NCBI GenBank assembly: GCA_963715825.1
Contig: CAVQSI010000020.1
Span: forward strand, 124,001 to 188,000
Direction of reading: 5' to 3'
Source of the DNA: Sva-07 sp963715825
GTDB taxonomy: Bacteria; Actinomycetota; Acidimicrobiia; Acidimicrobiales; Ilumatobacteraceae
DNA: 64,000 bases
Numbering within the stretch: position 1 is the first letter of the stretch; each line of letters starts with the position of its first letter. Shown here in pieces: positions 18,013 through 27,314 of this stretch. A program made the position numbers and the translations under genes. The notes beneath the pieces are model-generated. The model did not search any database. It saw nothing but the letters and a program-made list of their open reading frames with translations, and had not been told where the DNA came from.

Positions 18013-20090
18013 TCGCAACGCATGGGTGGCTCGCCGGAGTGCCTGGGCTTCACGTTCCCAACGCCGAGCGCCTACGCCGAGAGTTCGCACCGAGCACGAC
18101 TCCGTTCTTCTCCGACGAGCTGGCAGGAGTTCGACCTCGAGGGACCTATCGGGCCGGTGATCGCCGACATGAAGGTCCGCGGAGCAGCGTCTCAGACGCC
18201 GCTCGTCAAGGACGGGGGTGGTTCGGGGACCTCGAAGTCAGCCGTTTCGAGGTGCGCCCGTTCGACGAGCGCGAAGCACGCGATCCTGCAGACGTTCGCC
18301 GATCAGGCAGCGATCGCCATCCCAACGCCGGACTGTTCAACGACCTCGAGGAAGCACTGGCGCTCCAGACGGCGACGAGCGAGATCCTCGAGTTGATCAG
18401 CGCAAACCCCGGCGAACTCGGCGTCGTCCTCGAGGGCGTGCTCGACCGTGCAATCGACCTGATCGGGGCCGAGACCGGGTCCATGCAGCTGCTGCACGGC
18501 GACATGGTGCGGATGGAGGTGGCCCGCGGCGGCGCAACAGGGTCGGTGGGCAACCAGATCCCGTACCAGGACTTCGACGAGGTCTTCCCACAGGAGCCGT
18601 CCTTCCACGACGACCGCTGGGCCGAGGACTACAGCGAGTACCCACAGCTCGACGAGTTCTTCCGCAGCAGCGGCATCCGCAGTACCGCGCAGGTGCCGTT
18701 GCGCATCGACGGCGAGTGGATCGGTCAGATCAACCTCAGCCGGAGCGAGGTCAGGCCCTTCGACTCGAAGCAAGCCGCAACGCTCCAGACCTTCGCCGAC
18801 CAGGCCGCGATCGCCATCCGCAACGCCGGTCTGTTCAACGACCTGGAGGAAGCGCTGCAACTCCAGACGGCGACGAGTGAGGTGCTGGCGCTGATCAGCG
18901 AGCACCCCGGCGACCTGACCACGGTGCTGGAGGGCATCCTCGCCAACGCAGCCAGGCTCTGCGGCGGCGAGGCGGGTTCGATCACCATGAATGGAAATGA
19001 CGGCACCCGGTACGTGGCGTCGCATGGCCCCGCCATGGAGCCGTACATCGGCACGACGATCAGCGCAGGGACCACAGCTCCTCGCGAGCTCCTCAACTCG
19101 GGGCCCGGGGGCGTGTCCCACACCGATGACATGAAGGCGATCGCCACGGGCCACCCGTACTTCGAGGAGCTGACGGAAGTCGCCCGGGTGCGGAGCTACG
19201 CCCGGGCGATGCTGACCCTCGACGGCGCCCCGGTCGGCGGACTGCACATGTACCGCCACGAGGTCCGGCCGTTCGACGATGCCGAACTCAAGGCGCTGGC
19301 GTCCTTCGCCGAGCAGGCGTCGCTCGCGATTGCGAACGCCAGTCTGTTCAACGACCTCGACGCCGCCCTCGAACGCCAGACCGCCATGACCGACGTCCTC
19401 GAAGCGGTCGGGACTGCCCGCCTCGACGTACAGCCGGTGTTCGACCGCATCGTCGAGCACGCCCAACGTCTCTCCGACAACACCTACGCCTTCGTGTCCG
19501 TTCGGGACGAGGCCAACGTGCGTACCGTCGCAGTTGCCGGCCCAACCGGACCGAACACGATGGACAATGAGTTCTACGGACCGGAGAACTCCCGCGACGA
19601 CGACACGTCGACCACCGGCACGGTCTACCTCACTGGGGAAGCAGTCCACATCCGCGATTGGGACGATGTTCCTGTCGATCAGTACCCCAACACCCGAGCA
19701 CGCGGCAGTCCCACCCGGTCGCTGCTGGCACTACCGATGCGACGCCGAGGCGAAGTCGTGGGCGTCATGACCTTCGTGCGTGTCGAACCCGGCGGATACA
19801 CCGACGCGGAGGTCACACTCCTCCAGGCGTTCACGGATCAAGCCGCCATCGCCGTCGACAATGCCCGACTCCTCCGCGAGATCGAGGAACGCAACCAAGA
19901 CCTGTCCGAGTCGCTCGAGCTGCAGACCGCCACGTCGGACGTCCTGCGCTTGATCAGCGCCAATCCCGGCGACCTGACCACGGTGCTCGCAGGAATTGCC
20001 GAGCGGGCTGCGGCGCTGTGCGATGCGCAAGTCGGATCGGTGCTGCTCCGTCACGACGACATCCTCCGCATCGAAGCCGAAACGCGCTAG
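18009..20090 (+). CDS. Giant GAF sensor kinase, segment 2 (GAF3-GAF5, start of GAF6)
   Basis: Sound homology runs from about 18322 to 20085; the first 100 codons mix frames. Three complete GAF domains, each introduced by a linker of type A (LQLQTATSEVLALISEHPGD) or type B (LERQTAMTDVLEAVGTARLD) and closed by an EVRPFD...LQTFADQAAIAI helix. Boundaries are about 18360-18810, 18855-19330 and 19370-19850; a fourth begins at 19915 and is cut by a frameshift near 20085. The stop at 20090 is probably not the natural end, since the missing half of GAF6 follows in another frame (RQPVFLDDFQDVQDS near 20180). Confidence 0.7.
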   Translation: MIATHGWLAGVPGLHVPNAERLRREFAPSTTPFFSDELAGVRPRGTYRAGDRRHEGPRSSVSDAARQGRGWFGDLEVSRFEVRPFDEREARDPADVRRSGSDRHPNAGLFNDLEEALALQTATSEILELISANPGELGVVLEGVLDRAIDLIGAETGSMQLLHGDMVRMEVARGGATGSVGNQIPYQDFDEVFPQEPSFHDDRWAEDYSEYPQLDEFFRSSGIRSTAQVPLRIDGEWIGQINLSRSEVRPFDSKQAATLQTFADQAAIAIRNAGLFNDLEEALQLQTATSEVLALISEHPGDLTTVLEGILANAARLCGGEAGSITMNGNDGTRYVASHGPAMEPYIGTTISAGTTAPRELLNSGPGGVSHTDDMKAIATGHPYFEELTEVARVRSYARAMLTLDGAPVGGLHMYRHEVRPFDDAELKALASFAEQASLAIANASLFNDLDAALERQTAMTDVLEAVGTARLDVQPVFDRIVEHAQRLSDNTYAFVSVRDEANVRTVAVAGPTGPNTMDNEFYGPENSRDDDTSTTGTVYLTGEAVHIRDWDDVPVDQYPNTRARGSPTRSLLALPMRRRGEVVGVMTFVRVEPGGYTDAEVTLLQAFTDQAAIAVDNARLLREIEERNQDLSESLELQTATSDVLRLISANPGDLTTVLAGIAERAAALCDAQVGSVLLRHDDILRIEAETR

Positions 20091-20167
20091 CCGACGCCTC
20101 GAGGGGACCACGAGCCTCCTGGGCGTGAGTTCATCGCCGAGCGGACGATCAACCGACGAGCCGCGAG

Positions 20168-22798
20168 ATGCCCGCCAACCGGTCTTCCTCGATGACTTCC
20201 AGGACGTGCAGGACTCGGTCGGCATCGAGGTTGCTCGTGACCTGCCCGATCTCCACAGCTTTGCCAGCGTCGCGCTTGCTCCTCGATGACGAATGGATCG
20301 GCAACCTCAATCTCGCACGCGACGAGGTGCGACCGTTCGATCCGAAGGTCGCGCCGATCATGCAGGCGTTCGCCGACCAGGCCGCCATCGCCGTCGCGAA
20401 CGCCAAGCTGTTCAACGACCTCGACGCCGCCCTCGAACGCCAGACCGCCATGACCGACGTCCTCGACGCCGTCAGCCAGGCCCGGCTCGACCTGCAACCC
20501 GTCTTCGCGAGCATCGCCCACCACGCCGATCGGCTCGCTGACGGCACGGGTGCCGTGATCGCCCTGCGCGAGGATCGCGAGTTCGTCATTGCCGCCGTCG
20601 CCGGACCCTCGCCGATCGACCGCGACCAGACGCGCTACCCACTGGACGACACGACGGCGACGGGTGACGTGATCCTGCGCGGCGAACTCCTCCACATCAC
20701 CGAGTGGACCGAAGACTGGGCTCGCGCGAACTATCCGAACACCCCAGCCCTGACGCACGGCCATCAGAGCGCGCTCGCCATACCGATGATGCGCGAGGGC
20801 AAGGCGCTCGGGGCCATCGTCTTCACACGGGAAGCTCCCGGTGGCTACAGCGACGACACGATCGAACTCCTCGAGTCGTTCGCCGATCAGGCCACGATCG
20901 CCGTCAACAACGCCCGTCTGCTCCGCGAGATCGAGGAACGGAACACGGACCTGTCGGAGTCGCTCGAACTCCAGACAGCCACGAGCGAGGTGCTGCAGCT
21001 GATCAGCGCCAATCCTGGCGACCTGACCGTCGTGCTCGAGGGCATCATCACACGAACAGCGGCTCTGTGCGACGCCGAGACCGGACTGCTCTGGCTCAAG
21101 CACGGCGACGAACTCCGCTGCGAAGCCCAGGTACTCACCGGCGACGGCTCATTCGTCGGGCTGATGCAAGACGCACGTGAGAAATCCGTCTACAGCGTCA
21201 GCGCGCGGCGCGGGCTCCCGGTGTTCCTGGACGACGTCGCTCAGTTCCCACTGGGTACCGAGCTCGGGGAGCAACTCCGCATCGCAGGTGTCCGCTCGGG
21301 CGTGACGATTGCGCTGTTCCACGATGACGAGTGGATCGGCAACATGAACCTCGCCCGACGTACGGTGCACCCGTTCGACCAGAAGCAGGCGACGATCCTG
21401 CAGGCCTTTGCCGACCAGGCGGCGATCGCCGTGGCCAACGCCAAGCTGTTCAACGACCTCGACGCCGCCCTCGAACGCCAGACCGCGATGACCGACGTCC
21501 TCGACGCCGTCAGCACCGCGCGCTTCGATCTCCAACCGGTGTTCGACCGCGTCGTGCACCATGCGCAACGGCTGTGCGAGGACACCGCGGTCTTCGTCCA
21601 CATGAGAACCCTCGATGAGAACCAGATCGTCGCCGTTGCGACGGACACCGGCATCGTGCAGAACGCCGGTTCGGAATGGCGGAACTCCTGGGGCGTGGAG
21701 GACGGCACGACGACGACGGCCGTGTACGCAACAGGGCAGCCGTTGCACATCCGAGATTGGAACGACGTCCCGCCCGACCAGTACCCGAAGTCCCAGGTTC
21801 GCGGATCCGGCTCCAGGAGTCAGCTCACCCTCCCGCTGTCGCACGGCGGCGATGTGTTCGGGGCAATCACGTTCCTCCGCGTGGCACCGGGCGGGTTCAG
21901 CGACGTCGAGGTGACCCTGCTGAAAGCCTTCGCTGACCAGGCGGCGATCGCGGTCGACAACGCCCGGCTGCTCGCTGAGATCGAGGAACGCAACACCGAG
22001 CTCGGCGAATCGCTGGAGCTGCAGACGGCGTCGAGTGAGGTGCTGCAGCTGATCAGCGCCAATCCCGGCGACCTGACCGTGGTGCTCGAGGGAATCATCA
22101 CCCGCGCGGCAGCCCTCTGCGACGCGGAAACCGGACTGCTCTGGCTGAAACATGGCGACGACCTGCGATGCGAGGCCGAGGTGCGTGGCCAAGACGTCTC
22201 GTTCGTCGGCGATGTCTGGGACGCACGCAGCACGAACTTCTTCACCCTGAGCGCGCTGAGCAAGCAGCCGATCTTCACCGACGACTTCCTCGCGGTGTGG
22301 GACGGGGACGTCCCGGAGAAACACGTTCGAAGCGCAGTGCAATCGCTCGTCACGATCCCGCTCTTCCACGAGGACACCTGGATCGGCAACATCAATCTCG
22401 GGCGTCGCGAAGTCAGACCGTTCGACGAGAAGCAGGCGGCGATCCTCCAGGCCTTCGCCGACCAGGCCGCCATCGCCGTCGCCAACGCCAAACTCTTCAA
22501 CGACCTCGACGCTGCGCTCGAACGTCAGACGGCGATGACCGAGGTGCTCGACGCCGTCAGCACCGCCCGCCTCGACCTCCAGCCCGTGTTCGACACCGTC
22601 GCCCACCACGCCGACCGGCTGTGCAAGGGGACGGGTGCATTGGTGGTGGTGCGCGAGGACGACCTCCTCCTGCTCCGCGCCGTGGCCGGGCCGAGCCCGA
22701 TGCCGCAGGATCGCGTCGGCTACCGGCAGTGTGCCGATCGACGAGACGTCGATCACTGGTGCGGCAGTCGTGCGTCGCGAGATCGTCCACGTCCGTGA
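20168..22798 (+). CDS. Giant GAF sensor kinase, segment 3 (end of GAF6 to GAF11)
   Basis: Real homology begins near 20283 (LLLDDEWIGNLNLARDEVRP), the end of GAF6. Four complete GAF domains follow, alternating type B (about 20430-20900 and 21470-21945) and type A (20965-21420 and 22010-22480); a type B GAF11 starts at 22520 and loses frame near 22732. The recurring helix FADQAAIAVANAKLFNDLDA appears at 20402, 21440 and 22487, spacings of 1038 and 1047 bp, both multiples of three. A GAF pair has therefore been duplicated in tandem. The nominal stop at 22798 lies in a wrong frame. Confidence 0.72.
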   Translation: MPANRSSSMTSRTCRTRSASRLLVTCPISTALPASRLLLDDEWIGNLNLARDEVRPFDPKVAPIMQAFADQAAIAVANAKLFNDLDAALERQTAMTDVLDAVSQARLDLQPVFASIAHHADRLADGTGAVIALREDREFVIAAVAGPSPIDRDQTRYPLDDTTATGDVILRGELLHITEWTEDWARANYPNTPALTHGHQSALAIPMMREGKALGAIVFTREAPGGYSDDTIELLESFADQATIAVNNARLLREIEERNTDLSESLELQTATSEVLQLISANPGDLTVVLEGIITRTAALCDAETGLLWLKHGDELRCEAQVLTGDGSFVGLMQDAREKSVYSVSARRGLPVFLDDVAQFPLGTELGEQLRIAGVRSGVTIALFHDDEWIGNMNLARRTVHPFDQKQATILQAFADQAAIAVANAKLFNDLDAALERQTAMTDVLDAVSTARFDLQPVFDRVVHHAQRLCEDTAVFVHMRTLDENQIVAVATDTGIVQNAGSEWRNSWGVEDGTTTTAVYATGQPLHIRDWNDVPPDQYPKSQVRGSGSRSQLTLPLSHGGDVFGAITFLRVAPGGFSDVEVTLLKAFADQAAIAVDNARLLAEIEERNTELGESLELQTASSEVLQLISANPGDLTVVLEGIITRAAALCDAETGLLWLKHGDDLRCEAEVRGQDVSFVGDVWDARSTNFFTLSALSKQPIFTDDFLAVWDGDVPEKHVRSAVQSLVTIPLFHEDTWIGNINLGRREVRPFDEKQAAILQAFADQAAIAVANAKLFNDLDAALERQTAMTEVLDAVSTARLDLQPVFDTVAHHADRLCKGTGALVVVREDDLLLLRAVAGPSPMPQDRVGYRQCADRRDVDHWCGSRASRDRPRP

Positions 22799-23413
22799 CT
22801 GGGACGACGAGTCCGCCAGCCACCTTCGCCGATTCGCCCGCTCGCCGAATGGGACATCAGAGCGCTCTCGCCGTGCCGATGATGCGCGGCGGGGAGGCGA
22901 TCGGCGCGATCGGCTTCACCGCGAGAACAGTCGGGTGGCTACAGCGACGCCGAGATCGCCCTGCTGGAGGCATTCGCCGACCAGGCAGCCGTCGCCGTCG
23001 AGAACGCGCGCCTGCTGCGCGAGATCGAGGAACGGAACCACGAGCTGTCCGAATCGCTCGAACTGCAGACCGCGACGTCGGAGATCCTGCAGTTGATCAG
23101 CGACAACCCGGGCGACCTCGACGCCGTCTTCGACGGCATCATCGACGGAGGCGGCTCGCCTGTGCGACGCTGACGCAGCCGGAGTCGTTCGTACGGGACG
23201 GTGACGAGTTCGTCGTCATCGGCGTCAGCGACAACGTCGTTGACCCCGGAGCCCGGATCCCGGTGAGCGACGCATACGACTATCGGGAACCGATCTTCCT
23301 GGACGACGTGTCCGTCGAGGACTACCCCACGCTCGGAACTCCGGTGCGGACAGTGGTCAGCGTCGGCATGTTCGTCGACGAGATCGCACTACGGCCAGAT
23401 CAACGTCAACCGG
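22735..23413 (+). pseudogene. Frame-broken GAF11-GAF12 region of the giant kinase
   Basis: Protein sequence of one GAF end and another GAF is readable only by changing frame repeatedly: SVPIDETSITGAAVVRREIV (22735 on), GHQSALAVPMMRGGEAIGAI (22855 on), GYSDAEIALLEAFADQAAVA (22938 on), EAARLCDADAAGVV (23148 on), then DGDEFVVIGVSDNVVDPGAR and ready continuation to HYGQINVNRL near 23385. Around eight one-base shifts are needed. Composition stays fully coding, with no in-frame stops within the segments, which suits insertion/deletion error better than long decay. Confidence 0.65.
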
Positions 23414-25519
23414 TTGCGAGGTCCGGCCGTTCGAACCTCGCCATGGCACGGATCGCTCCAGGCGTTCGCCGAGCAGGCCTCGATCGCGATCTCGAACGCC
23501 AGTCTGTTCACCCGTCTCGAAGAGCAGACCCGGCTCGCCGAGGAGGCCAACGAGGCCAAGGGGTCGTTCCTCGCCACCATGAGCCACGAGATCCGCACAC
23601 CGATGAATGCCGTGATCGGCATGAGCGGGCTGCTGCTCGATACCGACCTGCAGCCCCGACAGCGCGAGTTCGCCGAGATCATCCGCTCCAGCGGCGAGTC
23701 CCTGCTCGGCATCATCAACGACATCCTCGACTTCTCGAAGATCGATGCCGGCCGTCTCGAGCTCGAAGTGGCACCGTTCGACCTGCGCAGTTGCGTCGAG
23801 TCGGCGTTCGACCTCGTCACCGAACCCGCCGCCCGCAAGGGCCTCGAGCTGGCGTTCCTGATCGACCCGGCGATCCCCGACGGCATCTCGGGCGACGTCA
23901 CCCGACTCCGCCAGGTGTTGGTCAACCTGCTCGCCAACGCCGTGAAGTTCACCGAGGTCGGCGAGGTCGTCATGACCGTCGATCCGGGCGACGCACCCGA
24001 CGAGATCCATCTCGCGGTTCGCGACACCGGCATCGGCATCCCTTCCGACCGGGCGCACAAGCTGTTCGAGGAGTTCAGCCAGCTCGACTCGTCGACCACC
24101 CGCAAGTACGGCGGCACCGGCCTCGGCCTCGCGGTGAGCAAGCGGCTCGCCGAGCTGATGGGCGGCACGATGTGGGTCGAGAGCGTCGAAGGCGAAGGCG
24201 CCACGTTCCACTTCACGATCAGCGCCGCGCCCGCGGACGTGCCGTCCCGGCGAGCAGCCGCCGGCATCCCTGCCGAACTCACCGGCAAGTCGATCCTCGT
24301 CGTCGACGACAACGCGATCAACCGGCGCATCCTCGACCTCCAAGCCGAGGCGTGGGGCCTGCGCTGCCAGTCGTTCCCATCGGCCGCCGAGGCACTCACC
24401 AGCGTCGACTCGGGCGACGACTACGACCTCGCGATCCTCGACATGCACATGCCCGGCATGGACGGCCTCGAACTCGCCAACCGCCTGCGAGCCGAGCGCC
24501 CCGACCTCCCACTCGTGCTCTACACGTCGCTCGGCGGTGCCGAAGCGAGCGACCCCGTCTTCGCCGGGGTGCTCGCCAAGCCGGTCAAGCAGTCGCAGCT
24601 GTTCGACATGCTCGTGTCGGTCCTCACCGACGTCGAGTCCGCGGCCACTGCGACGGCAGTGGCAGCCGACGCCGATGGTCCTGCCGAGAAGCTCGGCGAC
24701 CGGCATCCGCTGCGGATCCTGCTGGCCGAGGACAACACGGTCAACCAGCAGATCGCGATCCTCGTGCTCGAGTCGATGGGCTACCGCGCCGATGTCGCCT
24801 CCAACGGCATCGAAGCCGTCGAAGCCGTCGAAGGGCTCCCCTACGACCTCGTCCTGATGGACGTCCAGATGCCCGAGATGGACGGTCTGGAAGCCACCCG
24901 GCAGATCCGTGCTCGGCCGACGCCACCCGAACGCGGCAGCCGCCCGATCCGGATCGTGGCGATGACCGCCAACGCCATGCAGGGCGACCGCGAAGCGTGC
25001 ATCGCCGCCGGGATGGACGACTACCTCGCCAAGCCGATCCGCCCCGAGGAACTCGCCGCTGCATTGGAAGCAACGCCCAGGCGGTCCGACCCCACCGAAC
25101 CGGCAGCGGACGACCGATCTGCCATCGACGCCGAAGCTGCGCCGGCGACCGACGATGCTCCCGATGGGGCCGACACGGCCATCGATCAAGCGGCTCTCGA
25201 CCGCCTGCGGACGATCGCCCCCAACGACGCAGCCTTCGCCCAGCTGATCGCCTCGTTCGCCGGCAACGGCGCCAACACGCTCGCACAGCTGGTCGACGCC
25301 GCGGGGGCCGGCAACATCGACGACGTGATGCGGTTCGCCCACACACTGAAGTCGAACGCCGCAAGCTTCGGCGCTGTCGACCTGACCGACCGGTGCTCAC
25401 GACTCGAGACGCAGGCTCGGAGCGACACGATCGACGATCTCGACGGCCAGGTGGCCGAGATCGCCGGTGCGTTCGAGCAGGCGAGAAGTGCGCTCACGCG
25501 CATCGGTGGACAAAGATGA
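23414..25519 (+). CDS. Hybrid histidine kinase module HisKA-HATPase-REC-REC-HPt
   Basis: 701 residues; the N-terminal 35 are the last GAF helix. HisKA has the phospho-acceptor in MSHEIRTPMNAVIG (His58, codon 23585). The ATPase domain shows QVLVNLLANAVKFT (N box), DTGIGIP (G1) and GGTGLGLAVSKRL (G2). Two receiver domains follow: REC1 with LVVDDNAIN and LDMHMPGMDG, REC2 with LLAEDNTVN and LMDVQMPEMDG plus AKPI. The end is an HPt domain with FAHTLKSNAASFGA carrying the transfer His. All phosphorelay residues are present. This is a BarA/ArcB-like tripartite kinase, probably the C-terminus of the multi-GAF protein. It overlaps the cyclase gene by 4 bases. Confidence 0.9.
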   Translation: MRGPAVRTSPWHGSLQAFAEQASIAISNASLFTRLEEQTRLAEEANEAKGSFLATMSHEIRTPMNAVIGMSGLLLDTDLQPRQREFAEIIRSSGESLLGIINDILDFSKIDAGRLELEVAPFDLRSCVESAFDLVTEPAARKGLELAFLIDPAIPDGISGDVTRLRQVLVNLLANAVKFTEVGEVVMTVDPGDAPDEIHLAVRDTGIGIPSDRAHKLFEEFSQLDSSTTRKYGGTGLGLAVSKRLAELMGGTMWVESVEGEGATFHFTISAAPADVPSRRAAAGIPAELTGKSILVVDDNAINRRILDLQAEAWGLRCQSFPSAAEALTSVDSGDDYDLAILDMHMPGMDGLELANRLRAERPDLPLVLYTSLGGAEASDPVFAGVLAKPVKQSQLFDMLVSVLTDVESAATATAVAADADGPAEKLGDRHPLRILLAEDNTVNQQIAILVLESMGYRADVASNGIEAVEAVEGLPYDLVLMDVQMPEMDGLEATRQIRARPTPPERGSRPIRIVAMTANAMQGDREACIAAGMDDYLAKPIRPEELAAALEATPRRSDPTEPAADDRSAIDAEAAPATDDAPDGADTAIDQAALDRLRTIAPNDAAFAQLIASFAGNGANTLAQLVDAAGAGNIDDVMRFAHTLKSNAASFGAVDLTDRCSRLETQARSDTIDDLDGQVAEIAGAFEQARSALTRIGGQR

Positions 25520-26637
25520 ACGACGTGCTCGCCCCTCCCCCACCTGCCGGCCCGGCAACCGTGCTCGTCGTCGACGACGACCCACTGAACCGACAGCTGC
25601 TGGCGATGTCGATCGGGCACCTCGGCCACGCCGTGGTCGAAGCCGGCAACGGCCGCGAAGCAATCGAGGTGCTCGGCGAGCACCGCATCGACGTCGTGCT
25701 CACCGACATCGAGATGCCCGAGATGGACGGTTACGGCCTGCTCGAACACCGCGCCGGCGACGACCGGCTCAGAGCAATCCCGTTCATCGTGATCTCCGGC
25801 GTCGACGAGATGGCATCGATCATCCAGTGCATCGGTCTCGGCGCCGAGGACTACCTCCCCAAGCCGTTCGACCCGGTGCTGCTCCACGCCAGGCTCGGCG
25901 CGTGCCTGGACAAGAAGCGCATGACCGACGAACTGCAGCAGCTCAACGAGCACCTCACCGAACGCGTCGACGAGAAGGTCGCCGAGGTCGAGCGGCTCAA
26001 CAGCCTGCGCCGGTTCGTCAGCCCGCAGCTCGCCGAGGCACTCGCCCACGGCGGCGAGGACATCCTGGCGAGCCACCGCCGCGAGATCACCGCCTTCTTC
26101 TGCGACCTCCGCGGGTTCACTGCGTTCTCCGAAACCGCCGAGCCCGAAGAGGTGATGGACGTGTTGCGCGAGTTCCATCACGCTGTCGGCCCGATGATCT
26201 TCGAGCACGAAGGCACGATCGCACAGTTCACCGGCGACGGGCTGCTGGTGTTCTTCAACGATCCGGTCAAGCTCGACGACCCCGCCTGGAACGCCGTGGC
26301 GCTTGCCGTCGCGATGCGCGACCGCACCGCTGAGCTCTCCGCCGAGTGGAAGCGGCGAGGCCACGACCTCGAACTCGGTATCGGCATCGCCGTGGGTTAC
26401 GCCACGTGCGGCGAGATCGGCTTCGACGGACGCACCGAGTACACCGCGATCGGCACGGTCGTGAACCTCTCGGCGCGGGTGTGCGCCATCGCCGCCGGCG
26501 GCCAGATCCTGGTCACCAACAAGGTGTTCCTCGCCGTCGACGACCGCGTCGAGTCGACGCCGCTCGGCGACACCGAGTTCAAGGGCCTCACGCGCCCCGT
26601 CCCGATCCACGAGATCACCACGCTCCGCACCCCGTAG
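25516..26637 (+). CDS. Receiver domain fused to class III nucleotide cyclase
   Basis: 373 residues. Receiver domain at 16-130 (VLVVDDDPLN, phospho-acceptor Asp in VVLTDIEMPEMDG, Lys in PKPFDP), a coiled linker (ELQQLNEHLTERVDEKVAEV), then a class III cyclase catalytic domain at about 180-370. Metal-binding Asp residues lie in FFCDLRGFTAFSE and FTGDGLLVFF; the transition-state Asn/Arg pair in VVNLSARV. By my alignment the ATP-selecting Lys is Gln (AQFTGD) and the Asp is Thr (EYTAIG, as in class IIIb). The enzyme is likely active, but ATP versus GTP preference is open. The start overlaps the kinase stop, so the HPt is the likely phosphodonor for this receiver. Confidence 0.9.
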   Translation: MNDVLAPPPPAGPATVLVVDDDPLNRQLLAMSIGHLGHAVVEAGNGREAIEVLGEHRIDVVLTDIEMPEMDGYGLLEHRAGDDRLRAIPFIVISGVDEMASIIQCIGLGAEDYLPKPFDPVLLHARLGACLDKKRMTDELQQLNEHLTERVDEKVAEVERLNSLRRFVSPQLAEALAHGGEDILASHRREITAFFCDLRGFTAFSETAEPEEVMDVLREFHHAVGPMIFEHEGTIAQFTGDGLLVFFNDPVKLDDPAWNAVALAVAMRDRTAELSAEWKRRGHDLELGIGIAVGYATCGEIGFDGRTEYTAIGTVVNLSARVCAIAAGGQILVTNKVFLAVDDRVESTPLGDTEFKGLTRPVPIHEITTLRTP

Positions 26638-26640
26638 CCC

Positions 26641-26701
26641 CCAACGATCAGAGCGCGAGGCGTGCCGGAGACCGGCACGGGTGGGGCACTGATGGTCGGG
26701 T
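26641..26701 (+). repeat. 61-bp interspersed repeat, copy B
   Basis: The partner of the repeat at 16952: CCAACGATCA start, hairpin GTGCCGG-AGA-CCGGCAC, then GCACTGATGG and CGGG, 51 of 61 bases shared. It lies 3 bp after the cyclase stop and touches the thymidine kinase stop on the other strand, so it could end both transcripts. Confidence 0.85.
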
Positions 26702-27300
26702 CAGGCGCCGAGGTCGCCGCTGCGGAAGTGGGCCCGGCAGAGCAGTTCGTAGCGAACGGTGTCGCCGAAGAGCGGCGACTCGTTCGGGTTGGTGTCGCCG
26801 ACCATCACGGTGTCGCCCTCGTACACGACATCGCCGTTGACCACTCGGGCGTTGTGTGTGGCGCGGGCTCCGCACCAGCAGCGGGCCTCGACCTGCAACG
26901 GGGTGTGCTCGTCGGCGATCTCCAGCATGCGAGCGGTTCCCTCGAACAGGCGACCCCGGAAATCGGTGAGCAACCCGAACGCGTACACGTCGACATCGAG
27001 TTCGTCGACGACGCGGGCGAGCTGGTCGCACTGGGTCGGCGTGTAGAACTGCACCTCGTCGCAGATCATGTAGTGGATCGGCCAGTACCGCACCGCCAAG
27101 GCATGTAGATCGAGGTCGGGCGCCACTTCGATCGCCGGTGCGGCCACACCGAGCCGGCTCGTGACCTGGCGACCCTCGCGGTCGAGCGTGGTCAACAACA
27201 GACCGTAGAGCTCGCGGCTGGACAGGTTGTGATGGATCTGCAGCGCCACGGTGCTCTTGCCCGAGCCCATGGTGCCGAAGCTGAAACGAAGCGACGCCAT
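26701..27300 (-). CDS. tdk: Thymidine kinase
   Basis: 199 residues, type II thymidine kinase that phosphorylates thymidine with ATP in pyrimidine salvage. P-loop GTMGSGKST at about residues 9-17, Walker B-like MICDEVQFYT, catalytic Glu in CDEVQ, lasso and zinc region CWCGARATHNARV with a later Cys in YELLCRAHF. The zinc Cys pairs are less complete than in textbook enzymes. Transcribed toward the cyclase gene and separated from it by the repeat. Confidence 0.92.
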   Translation of the reverse strand: MASLRFSFGTMGSGKSTVALQIHHNLSSRELYGLLLTTLDREGRQVTSRLGVAAPAIEVAPDLDLHALAVRYWPIHYMICDEVQFYTPTQCDQLARVVDELDVDVYAFGLLTDFRGRLFEGTARMLEIADEHTPLQVEARCWCGARATHNARVVNGDVVYEGDTVMVGDTNPNESPLFGDTVRYELLCRAHFRSGDLGA

Positions 27301-27314
27301 GTGAGCGCTCGACC

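Noticed and set aside
17293..23413. Ordinary pseudogene decay of the GAF array
   Set aside because: Long stretches between the frame breaks keep intact domains and normal codon use, and the kinase and cyclase downstream are perfect; sequence error fits better.
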